7,002 bases of DNA from Trueperaceae bacterium (GTDB lineage: Bacteria > Deinococcota > Deinococci > Deinococcales > Trueperaceae), in contig SKMG01000212.1 of NCBI GenBank assembly GCA_007121175.1, positions 1 to 7,002 of the forward strand. The letters are read 5' to 3'. The notes beneath the pieces are model-generated. The model saw only the letters and a program-made list of their open reading frames with translations. It was not told where the DNA came from and searched no databases. Of this stretch, positions 1-6,042 are shown one piece after another (position 1 is the stretch's first letter; each line of letters starts with the position of its first letter). The position numbers and the translations under genes were made by a program.

Positions 1-674
1 CGTACCCGTTGCGCCGGGGTCTCGCCGAAACCGATCACCATGGTGGCGGTGGTGTAGAGGCCGAGCGCCTGCGCCTCGCCCATGATGCGGATCCAGTCGT
101 CTGCCGAAATGCGGGCAGGCGACACGTGACGGGCGTGACGGACCTCGTCGACGAGCATCTCGCCGCCCCCGCCAGGGAGCCCGTCGAGCCCCGCCGCTTG
201 CAGCTCGACGAGTACCTCGCGCGTCGACATCCGGGTGAGAGCGCTCATGCCCCTGATCTCCTCGGGGCTGAAGGCCTCGACGCGGACCCCGGGGTGCCGC
301 TCGCGCAGGTGCTGCAGCAGCTCGAGGTACCAGCGCAGCGGCAGGTAGGGGTTGACGCCGCCCTGCATGAGGATGCGGGTGCCGCCCACTGCCTCGAGCT
401 CCGCGACCTTCGCGGAGATCGTCTCGAAGTCGAGCGTGTACGAGTCGGCCTGGCGCCGAGTCCGATAGAAGCCGCAGAACGCACAGCCGACGTTGCACAC
501 GTTGGAGTAGTTGATGTTGCGGTCGATCAGGTAGGTCACGACCGAGGGGTCGGTGACGGCCTCCCGCGCAGCCCAGGCGCGACTCGCGAGCTCGAACAGC
601 GGACGGTCGAAGAGCGACTCGGCTGCCGCCGCCGAAAGCCTCCTGGTGCGCATCGAGGACGCCGAGCTGCTCAT
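1..674 (-). CDS. mqnC: Cyclic dehypoxanthinyl futalosine synthase MqnC (partial, C-terminus beyond window)
   Basis: This is a radical SAM enzyme of the futalosine route to menaquinone; MqnC cyclises dehypoxanthine futalosine in the cytoplasm. Reading the minus strand from 674 gives 224 uninterrupted codons to the left edge, against about 350-390 residues for the family. The iron-sulphur motif is CNVGCAFCGFYR, with C60, C64 and C67 as the CX3CX2C cluster ligands. It is preceded by YLIDRNINYSNVC, a wording characteristic of MqnC rather than MqnE or CofG/CofH. Other family-like segments are LMQGGVNPYLPL (102-113), AFSPEEI (134-140), GGGGEMLVDEV (168-178), and SADDW with TTATMVIGFGETP (190-220). 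I chose the ATG at 674 because a -10 box lies 7 nt upstream and no Shine-Dalgarno is visible, which suggests leaderless translation. An in-frame ATG at 653 is the alternative. It is divergent from the gene at 783. The family call is firm; only the exact start is open. Confidence 0.93.
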   Translation of the reverse strand, partial: MSSSASSMRTRRLSAAAAESLFDRPLFELASRAWAAREAVTDPSVVTYLIDRNINYSNVCNVGCAFCGFYRTRRQADSYTLDFETISAKVAELEAVGGTRILMQGGVNPYLPLRWYLELLQHLRERHPGVRVEAFSPEEIRGMSALTRMSTREVLVELQAAGLDGLPGGGGEMLVDEVRHARHVSPARISADDWIRIMGEAQALGLYTTATMVIGFGETPAQRV

Positions 675-681
675 CGACGCG

Positions 682-711
682 AGTCTACCAACCCCGGACT
701 GCTCGTCTCAG
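682..711 (-). promoter_or_regulatory. Promoter of mqnC, probably giving a leaderless mRNA
   Basis: On the minus strand, CTGAGA (711-706) matches four of six positions of TTGACA. It stands 18 nt before TAGACT (687-682), which fits the TANNNT form of a sigma70-type -10 box. The mqnC ATG begins 7 nt after the -10 box, so transcription would start at or next to the A of the ATG. There is no purine-rich ribosome binding site between box and start, as expected for a leaderless gene. This is read from the sequence only. Confidence 0.55.
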
Positions 712-731
712 TCGCCTGCTCCGAGGCGTCC

Positions 732-743
732 TGCACGCGTGCA
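732..743. promoter_or_regulatory. 12-bp perfect palindrome, candidate operator
   Basis: TGCACGCGTGCA is a perfect 12-bp palindrome in the middle of the mqnC / STAND-ATPase divergent intergenic region. It lies about 28 nt upstream of the -10 box at 771 and about 21 nt upstream of the putative mqnC -35 element. A homodimeric regulator bound here could affect both promoters. In GC-rich DNA a palindrome of this size can occur by chance, so the operator role is inferred from its position. Confidence 0.35.
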
Positions 744-745
744 CG

Positions 746-773
746 GTACCCGGGCTCACGAAGCCCGGCGTAC
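746..773. repeat. Inverted repeat abutting the -10 box of the STAND-ATPase gene
   Basis: CCGGGCT (750-756) and AGCCCGG (762-768) form a perfect 7-bp inverted repeat around the 5-nt centre CACGA. GTAC at 746-749 and GTAC at 770-773 extend the symmetry with a one-base bulge at C769. The repeat covers the stretch where the -35 element and spacer of the rightward promoter should lie and runs into the TACAAT -10 box. A protein bound here would block RNA polymerase. Since transcription probably starts downstream of it, it is more likely a DNA operator than an RNA hairpin. Confidence 0.4.
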
Positions 774-782
774 AATGGAACG
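771..782 (+). promoter_or_regulatory. -10 box TACAAT directly before the STAND-ATPase start (leaderless)
   Basis: TACAAT (771-776) matches five of six positions of the TATAAT consensus and lies 6 nt before the ATG at 783, so the transcript would begin at or beside the start codon. No convincing -35 hexamer lies 16-18 nt upstream (the bases there are ACCCGG and neighbours), and the inverted repeat occupies that place. This suggests a weak or activator-dependent promoter. Confidence 0.55.
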
Positions 783-3700
783 ATGGCGTCACCGCCCGCC
801 CCACCAGAACCGGCGAGCCCCTGGCGCGCGGTCTTCGAAGACGTACGCCGCGTGACAGCCCGGCAGCGCGACGAGTACGGCATGGTGGGCAGCATCAACT
901 GGCTGCGGGCCAAGATGGAGCAGCGTGGGGCAAACCCGAACGTCGTGCGCAACATCATCTACCGCGACAAGGGCAAGCTTCCGGACAAGCGCGTGCTCTT
1001 CGAGATCCTCGACGAGCTGTGGACGAGTTACGGGCAACCGTCGCTGCAGGTGCCCGAGCTCCAGACCCACCTGGCGCTGGGCAACGGCAACGACCACGAG
1101 GTGCTGCAGATGCTCGGGCGTGAGAAGCGCCGCGCCTATCGGACCTTCGTCCAGGGCGTGCGCGCGGGCACCTATCCCAAGCTGGTGATCTGCGGGCGTC
1201 CCGGCTCCGGCAAGACGCTCCTGTGCGATTACATCCAGCAGGCGCTCGAGGTTCCCCCGAGGGCGGCCGAACGGCTGGTGCGTCTCGAGTTCAGCGACAC
1301 CGACCTCGGCACCGCCCTGGTGCGCCTCGGCAGCGCGATGGGCGTGCCGATCGAGCTGATCGAGGCGAAGCTCGTGAAGATCGGGTCGTCGAGCGCCTTT
1401 GCGGTGCAGGCGGACGCCCAGGCCGACGTCGCGCGCTCGATCCTCGACGTCGCCCGCCACTTCACCGGCTCCCAGGTCCTGCTGCTGCACGTCTCACAGG
1501 CGCTCGGCGGGCAAGACGAACTCGGTCACACCCCGCTGCGCCTCAACAGCCCCGACGTGCCGCGCGTCTCGGCCGCCGAGTGGCTGTGGCTGTCGTTGTT
1601 CGAGCCGCTCTCCAAGCTGCCCACGACCTCGGTGCTGGTGTCGCTCAGCGACGTGCCTGCCCGGGTCTACCAACGCCTGGGTCGGTTCCAGGGTCCGGTG
1701 AAGCTCACGCCCCCGAGCCTCAGCGAGGCCCGGCGCTTCGTCAGAGCCCGGCTGCCCGCCGCCGACGCGGCGCATCACGAGGCGATCATCCAGCGCGCCG
1801 GTCGCTCGTACGAGGAGCTGCGGACGCTGACGCTGCTCGACGAGATCCGCGACCCCGCAGTGGAGACGCTCGAGACGATCAGCGAGCGCTCGTTGACCCA
1901 GCTGTCCCGGCTCGTGGCGCAGTCCGGCGATCGGCGCATCCGCAGCTTCCTCGCCGCCATCGCGGTCTTGTCGCTGCCGGAGTTCCCACACTTCCGAGCC
2001 GAAGCGCTCGCCGCGCTGCGTGGCCCCGACATGAGCGAGATGAACGACCTCGAGATCGCCTTCCTCGACGCGGTCCCGGGCGCCGAGGCGACCTACCGCT
2101 GCTTCTCCCGCGAGCTCGCCCGTGGTCTGCGCGAGACGCTCGCGGCCACCGATCCGGAGTGGTATCGCGTTCAGCACGACGAGGCCGCACGCTTCTACCG
2201 CGCAGCCGCCCGCTCCGACCCAGCCGGGGAGCACGCCACGCGACTGCTGAGCCACCTGCTCGAGGCCCGCAACTGGCGCGAGATCGTGGCCTGGATGGAA
2301 GAGCACGCCGCCCAACAGGCGTTGGTGCGGCGCCTGTGGCTCGCGGCGAGCAACGAGTTGCCGGTCGGACCAGAGCTGCAGCGGCTCGCCCTGCACGTCG
2401 CCAGGCACTACGTGGCGCGTGGCAGCTATCAGCACCAGGACGCCCGCGAGGCCTACGCCGTGCTGAGCGGCGCCGAGGACGTCGACACGCGCGTCTGGAC
2501 CGGCCTCCAGCGCATGGAGGGCCTGCTGCTGCGCGGGCTGTTCGAACGGGCCGAAGGGCTGTTGGCCACGCTGCCGGAGCCGCGCGAGCCGCGGCTGCGC
2601 GCCGAGGTTGCGCTGGCGAGGGCCGCCATCGCGCGCTGGCGGGGTTCGCTCCTCGAGGCTGAGCGGCTGGTCGCGCAAGAGGTCTCCGGCAACCTGGCCT
2701 CGGCCGCCGACGGCCCCGACACGGCCAGCGCCAGGCAGCGAGCCCGCCTCTGGGGCGGCCTCATCGCCCGGGATCGCGGCGACCTCAGTGCGGCGCTGGC
2801 GTGCTTCACGCCGGCCGCGCCGGGCGACGATCTGATGGGCGCGCGGATCGCCTTCCAGCGCGGCGACGTGTTGATGCGGCTCGGGCACTTCGACCGCGCG
2901 CTGGAGGCGATCGACGTTGCCGTGGACCTAGCGCAGCGCTCGGAGGCGCTGGTCGCCGAGCAGACCCGCTACCTCTCGCGGCGCGGCACCCTGTACCGCC
3001 GCCGCGGCGACCTCGATGCGGCCGACGCCGACTTCGCCGCCGCCCGGCGCGCGCTTCGCGGTGTCAACGCGGAGGACGAGCGTCATCGCGGCGAGCTGAC
3101 CGATGAGGCCGAGTACCTGTTCTGGCTGGCCCGTGTCGACGACGAGGCGAGCTTCAACATGCTCGCCCGGGGCGATTTCGACGCAGCGATCTTGTCGCTC
3201 GACCGCAACGTACGTCACTTCCGCCGCTACGCGAGCGCCCAAGGGGTCGACGCCACCTATCGGATCCTGCGCAGCACCATCCGGCTGGCCGTGGCCTACG
3301 GCTGCCGCGGGATCTCCCAGCGCTTCCGGCGACCCTTCGCGATCGGCCCGGCGCTCGACGTCCCGAACGTCGACCTGCGGCACTGCCGAGCGCTGCTCGA
3401 GCAGGTCGTCGAGCGCATCGAGAGCGCCGACGACCGCCTGCGGCTCAGCGCGCTCTATCGCGATGCGCTCTTGTCCGCGAACCTCTTCGCCGAGAACGGT
3501 CTCGACGCACTCGACTTCGCCCAGCGGGCGCTGCCGTCATCGGGTTACCCCTACCAGCGGGCGCAGGTCCACGCCCATGCGGCGGTCGGCGCGCTGCGCA
3601 GCGGAGACGCCGAGGCCGCCGAGGAGCACGTACGGAGCGCCTGCGACGGGCTCGATGCGACGCTGAGGGCGGCTGCTCCCGGGCCCGATGGCACCGCGGA

Positions 3701-4082
3701 ACGGGGCGATGTCGAGCTCGCCGCCTGGCTCGTCGGCATGGACGCCTGCGCGGCGCTGCTGCGCGGCGACGTCGAGGCCGCCGGCGAGCGCCTGGCGTCG
3801 GGGCTGCAGCGCCGGGAGCTGACGCCCCACCATGAGGAGATGCTGCGCCAGGTCGGCGACGCGGCCGAACGGGCCGGACTAGCCGAGGGACTGCGGACCT
3901 CGGCGCTCGGGAGCCTCATGGGCCTGTGCCCCGAGGCGGCAACCTTCCCGCTGCGCTTCCCGGACGCGCTGGTAGCACGCTGGTGGCGCTTGGAGCACAA
4001 AGCCACGAGCCGAGCGCGCGCGCTCGCGAGCAGCGCGACGCGAGCGCTGCGGCAGGGGGTCGACGACCGAGCCTCGACGTAG
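783..4082 (+). CDS. Large STAND-like P-loop NTPase with putative N-terminal helix-turn-helix and C-terminal TPR-like repeats
   Basis: The predicted product is a 1099-residue cytoplasmic protein with no signal peptide or membrane segment, probably a signal-integrating regulator of the STAND (MalT/AfsR-like) type. Residues 36-84 look like a small all-helical, HTH-like unit (GSINWLRAKMEQ, then NPNVVRNIIYRDKGKL, then a closing helix). A Walker A motif, GRPGSGKT, lies at 138-145. A hydrophobic strand at 232-236 (VLLLH) is where Walker B should be but lacks the acidic residue; VLVSLSD (284-290) resembles a sensor strand. Residues 310-520 resemble the helical and winged-helix linker of STAND proteins, including the HATRLLSHLLEARNW segment at 484-498. 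From about 570 to 1010, helical pairs of TPR type follow, for example WRGSLLEAE, LGHFDRALEAI, RRGDLDAADADF, ARGDFDAAILSL and RSGDAEAAEEHV. The ATG at 783 is preferred because TACAAT lies 6 nt upstream; the frame stays open further left only because it crosses mqnC antisense. acuB follows after 16 nt, so the genes are probably co-transcribed. Its ligand and target are unknown; it could bind protein rather than DNA. Confidence 0.85.
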   Translation: MASPPAPPEPASPWRAVFEDVRRVTARQRDEYGMVGSINWLRAKMEQRGANPNVVRNIIYRDKGKLPDKRVLFEILDELWTSYGQPSLQVPELQTHLALGNGNDHEVLQMLGREKRRAYRTFVQGVRAGTYPKLVICGRPGSGKTLLCDYIQQALEVPPRAAERLVRLEFSDTDLGTALVRLGSAMGVPIELIEAKLVKIGSSSAFAVQADAQADVARSILDVARHFTGSQVLLLHVSQALGGQDELGHTPLRLNSPDVPRVSAAEWLWLSLFEPLSKLPTTSVLVSLSDVPARVYQRLGRFQGPVKLTPPSLSEARRFVRARLPAADAAHHEAIIQRAGRSYEELRTLTLLDEIRDPAVETLETISERSLTQLSRLVAQSGDRRIRSFLAAIAVLSLPEFPHFRAEALAALRGPDMSEMNDLEIAFLDAVPGAEATYRCFSRELARGLRETLAATDPEWYRVQHDEAARFYRAAARSDPAGEHATRLLSHLLEARNWREIVAWMEEHAAQQALVRRLWLAASNELPVGPELQRLALHVARHYVARGSYQHQDAREAYAVLSGAEDVDTRVWTGLQRMEGLLLRGLFERAEGLLATLPEPREPRLRAEVALARAAIARWRGSLLEAERLVAQEVSGNLASAADGPDTASARQRARLWGGLIARDRGDLSAALACFTPAAPGDDLMGARIAFQRGDVLMRLGHFDRALEAIDVAVDLAQRSEALVAEQTRYLSRRGTLYRRRGDLDAADADFAAARRALRGVNAEDERHRGELTDEAEYLFWLARVDDEASFNMLARGDFDAAILSLDRNVRHFRRYASAQGVDATYRILRSTIRLAVAYGCRGISQRFRRPFAIGPALDVPNVDLRHCRALLEQVVERIESADDRLRLSALYRDALLSANLFAENGLDALDFAQRALPSSGYPYQRAQVHAHAAVGALRSGDAEAAEEHVRSACDGLDATLRAAAPGPDGTAERGDVELAAWLVGMDACAALLRGDVEAAGERLASGLQRRELTPHHEEMLRQVGDAAERAGLAEGLRTSALGSLMGLCPEAATFPLRFPDALVARWWRLEHKATSRARALASSATRALRQGVDDRAST

Positions 4083-4092
4083 GGAGAGGGAG
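4083..4092 (+). promoter_or_regulatory. Shine-Dalgarno supporting the GTG start of acuB
   Basis: The purine run GGAGAGGGAG follows the stop codon of the STAND-ATPase gene immediately and lies 6 nt before GTG at 4099. It fixes this GTG as the start of acuB and, with the 16-nt gap, leaves no room for a separate promoter. Confidence 0.75.
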
Positions 4093-4098
4093 ACCCGC

Positions 4099-4779
4099 GT
4101 GCTGGTACGCGACGTCATGATCAGGAACGTGGTGGCGATCGACCCAGAGATGCCGATCAAGGACGTCACCGCGCTGATGGAGCTGCGCGACATCCGCCAC
4201 TTCCCGATCCTCGAAGGCGACCAGGACGCGGCGAGCTTGGTGGGCATCGTCTCCGATCGCGATCTGAGGGCGGTGGGCTCGCCCCACCCGAGCGCCCGGC
4301 CCGACGTGACCATCCACGATGCCGTGCGCAGCATCATGGTGGCGCCGGTGACGACGGCGCACCCGGAGGACGCCATCGAGGACGCCGCGCACCGGCTCCG
4401 GGAACGACGCGTCGGGGTGCTCCCGGTGGTCGACGGCGACCGGCTCGTGGGGATCGTCTCGGCGCGCGAGCTCCTGCATGCGCTGACCGCGGTCACCGGG
4501 CCGAGCGAGCCGTCGACCCTCCTGGAGGTGGAGGTGAGCAACCGGCCGGGGTCGCTGGCCGAGCTGCTGCACTACCTGGCCGGGCGACGCCTGAACGTCT
4601 CGAGCGTCACGACGGTCCGCAGCGAAGCCGAGGCGGTCTGCGTCGCCATACGTGTCGACAGCATCGACGGGCCCGGCGTCGCTCGTGACCTGCTGCGCGC
4701 AGGTTGGACCGTCCTGTGGCCGGACGTGGCCGGCGGCCCGGCAGCCACGCCGGCCGGAGGGAGCAGCACAGCGACATGA
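4099..4779 (+). CDS. acuB: AcuB-type regulatory protein: tandem CBS domains plus ACT domain
   Basis: The 226-residue product starts MLVRDVM, typical of AcuB, and is close to the roughly 214 residues of the Bacillus protein. CBS domain 1 spans about 3-58, with the GIVSDRDL signature at 49-56. CBS domain 2 spans about 78-129, with GIVSARELL at 118-126. An ACT domain spans about 140-208 and opens with the ligand-loop motif SNRPGSLAEL (147-156). CBS pairs generally bind adenine nucleotides and ACT domains bind small ligands such as amino acids, so the protein probably senses metabolites in the cytoplasm. The role of AcuB itself is poorly defined, although the acu genes are linked to acetoin and acetate use. 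The tail after 210 (rich in G, A, P, S and T) looks disordered. Translation starts at GTG with a good ribosome binding site. The stop overlaps the acuC start as ATGA, which implies translational coupling and a linked function. Confidence 0.88.
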   Translation: MLVRDVMIRNVVAIDPEMPIKDVTALMELRDIRHFPILEGDQDAASLVGIVSDRDLRAVGSPHPSARPDVTIHDAVRSIMVAPVTTAHPEDAIEDAAHRLRERRVGVLPVVDGDRLVGIVSARELLHALTAVTGPSEPSTLLEVEVSNRPGSLAELLHYLAGRRLNVSSVTTVRSEAEAVCVAIRVDSIDGPGVARDLLRAGWTVLWPDVAGGPAATPAGGSSTAT

Positions 4780-5942
4780 CCCAGACGCGAACGCTTCTCG
4801 TGGACGACCCGATCCTGGCGCGCTCGCCCTTCGGACCCTCGCACCCGTTCCGCGCGGAGCGCGGCGCGCTGACCCGTGCCCTGCTCGAGGACTGCGGCGC
4901 CCTGCGAGACGACGACGTGGCGGGCGTGGACGAGATCGATGAGCGGCTCCTCACCGCCGTGCACGATCCGGCCTACCTCGACGCCCTGGTGCGCGCCGGG
5001 CGCGGCAAGCCGGTCGACGATGCGCGCTACTACGGACTCGGCACCGGAGACTGCCCGATCGTGCCCGGCATGCACGAGGTGGCGCTGCGGGTGGGCGAGG
5101 CGACCGTCAGCGCCGCCGAGCTCGTCGCGAACGGCTCGGCCCGCCGCGTGCTGCACCTCACCGGTGGGCTGCATCACGCGCACCGGTCGCGGGCCTCCGG
5201 CTTCTGCCTCATCAACGACCTCGCGCTGGCGATCGAACACCTGACGCGCCGCCGCGGACTGCGCGTCGCCTACGTCGACGTCGATGCCCACCACGGTGAC
5301 GGCGTGCAGGCCGCGTTCTGGGAGCGCGAGGACGTGCTCACGGTCAGCGTGCACCAGAGCGGTCGCACGCTGTTCCCCGGCAGCGGCTTCGAGGACGAGA
5401 TCGGCGAGGGCGCCGGCCGCGGCTACTGCGTGAACCTGCCGCTCGACCCGTTCACCGACGACGCGGGCTACCTCGCGGCTTTCGACGCCCTGGTCCCCGC
5501 GGCTGTCGCCTCGTTCCGTCCCGACGTGCTCGTCCTGCAAGCCGGCGCCGACGCCCACTGGCGCGACCCGCTGACGCAGCTCGGGCTCAGCGGCGACGGG
5601 CTCGAAGCGGTGTTCGCGCGCGTGATCGCGATCGCTGAGCGCTGCTGCGACGGCCGCATGATCGCCACCGGCGGCGGCGGCTACGACGCCTGGCGCACCG
5701 TGCCGCGCGCCTGGGCGCGGCTCTGGGGCCGGCTCGCCGAACGCGAGCTCCCGGACGTACTCCCCGAGTCCTGGCGCCGCACCTGGGGCGAACGCCTCGG
5801 CGTGCGCCTGCCGACACACCTCTCCGAGGCCACACTGCCCGATCTCGACTCGCTGACCACAGAGCGGGCCGCCTCGCACGCGCTGGCGATCGCCCGACGG
5901 GTGGCGACCAGGGCGAGCCCACTGTGGCGTGCGAGCGACTGA
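4776..5942 (+). CDS. acuC: AcuC-type zinc-dependent protein deacetylase (class I HDAC fold)
   Basis: The 388-residue product matches the length of Bacillus AcuC (about 387). The AcuC family removes acetyl groups from lysine and in Bacillus reactivates acetyl-CoA synthetase. The active site is complete: the His dyad H133-H134 in GGLHHAHRSRASGFCLIND, the metal ligands D170 and H172 in VDVDAHHGDGVQ, D259 in QAGADAHW, and the catalytic Tyr Y303 in GGGGYD. The N-terminal GPSHPF also fits AcuC. The ATG at 4776 is chosen because it forms ATGA with the acuB stop and gives an N-terminus of family length; upstream in-frame starts would run deep into acuB. GGAGGGAG (4756-4763) ends 12 nt before the start, rather far, so reinitiation after acuB probably matters. 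No acetyltransferase (acuA) or acetyl-CoA synthetase gene is in this window. A related acetylpolyamine amidohydrolase is possible but less likely next to acuB. Confidence 0.92.
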   Translation: MTQTRTLLVDDPILARSPFGPSHPFRAERGALTRALLEDCGALRDDDVAGVDEIDERLLTAVHDPAYLDALVRAGRGKPVDDARYYGLGTGDCPIVPGMHEVALRVGEATVSAAELVANGSARRVLHLTGGLHHAHRSRASGFCLINDLALAIEHLTRRRGLRVAYVDVDAHHGDGVQAAFWEREDVLTVSVHQSGRTLFPGSGFEDEIGEGAGRGYCVNLPLDPFTDDAGYLAAFDALVPAAVASFRPDVLVLQAGADAHWRDPLTQLGLSGDGLEAVFARVIAIAERCCDGRMIATGGGGYDAWRTVPRAWARLWGRLAERELPDVLPESWRRTWGERLGVRLPTHLSEATLPDLDSLTTERAASHALAIARRVATRASPLWRASD

Positions 5943-5946
5943 AGCG

Positions 5947-5982
5947 GCGAGCGCGGACTCCGAGACCGGCAGCGGCGCTCGC
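5947..5982 (+). repeat. 8-bp inverted repeat after acuC, possible transcript end or attenuator
   Basis: GCGAGCGC (5947-5954) and GCGCTCGC (5975-5982) are perfectly complementary around a 20-nt loop, starting 5 nt after the acuC stop codon. In RNA they would form an all but entirely G-C/A-U perfect stem. No U-run follows, so it is not a standard intrinsic terminator. It could protect the 3' end or slow read-through between acuC and the dehydrogenase gene. Confidence 0.3.
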
Positions 5983-5994
5983 GCGCCCGCCCGG

Positions 5995-6000
5995 TACACT
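5995..6000 (+). promoter_or_regulatory. Possible -10 box for the downstream dehydrogenase gene
   Basis: TACACT fits TANNNT and is followed by a 42-nt leader before the ATG at 6043. No -35 hexamer is recognisable 16-18 nt upstream, where the DNA is G/C-only and part of the inverted repeat. The 100-bp gap after the tightly packed acuBC genes makes a separate promoter plausible but not shown. Confidence 0.3.
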
Positions 6001-6042
6001 GCCTGGCAAGCGCCCGCCGCGGCGACGAGCAAGGGGGAGAGC

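Noticed and set aside
713..728. Small stem CGCCT...AGGCG in the divergent region.
   Set aside because: Five base pairs with a 6-nt loop are expected by chance in DNA of this GC content, and the site does not line up with either promoter.
9..782. Extension of the NTPase reading frame 258 codons upstream of the ATG at 783.
   Set aside because: This part is antisense to mqnC, whose minus-strand frame has clear radical SAM motifs. The -10 box TACAAT at 771-776 also lies inside the supposed extension.
1494..2888. Long open frame of 464 codons on the minus strand.
   Set aside because: It is rich in Arg, Gln and Gly, has no domain motif, and lies opposite the STAND NTPase; long antisense frames are common at this GC content.
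4704..4775. Earlier start for acuC, 24 codons upstream.
   Set aside because: It would overlap acuB by 76 bases and add residues foreign to the family; the ATG at 4776 gives the standard ATGA coupling and family length.
5929..6042. Earlier start for the dehydrogenase, 38 codons upstream.
   Set aside because: The Rossmann fold normally starts at the MRIGFIGLG sequence, and a strong Shine-Dalgarno lies directly before that ATG.
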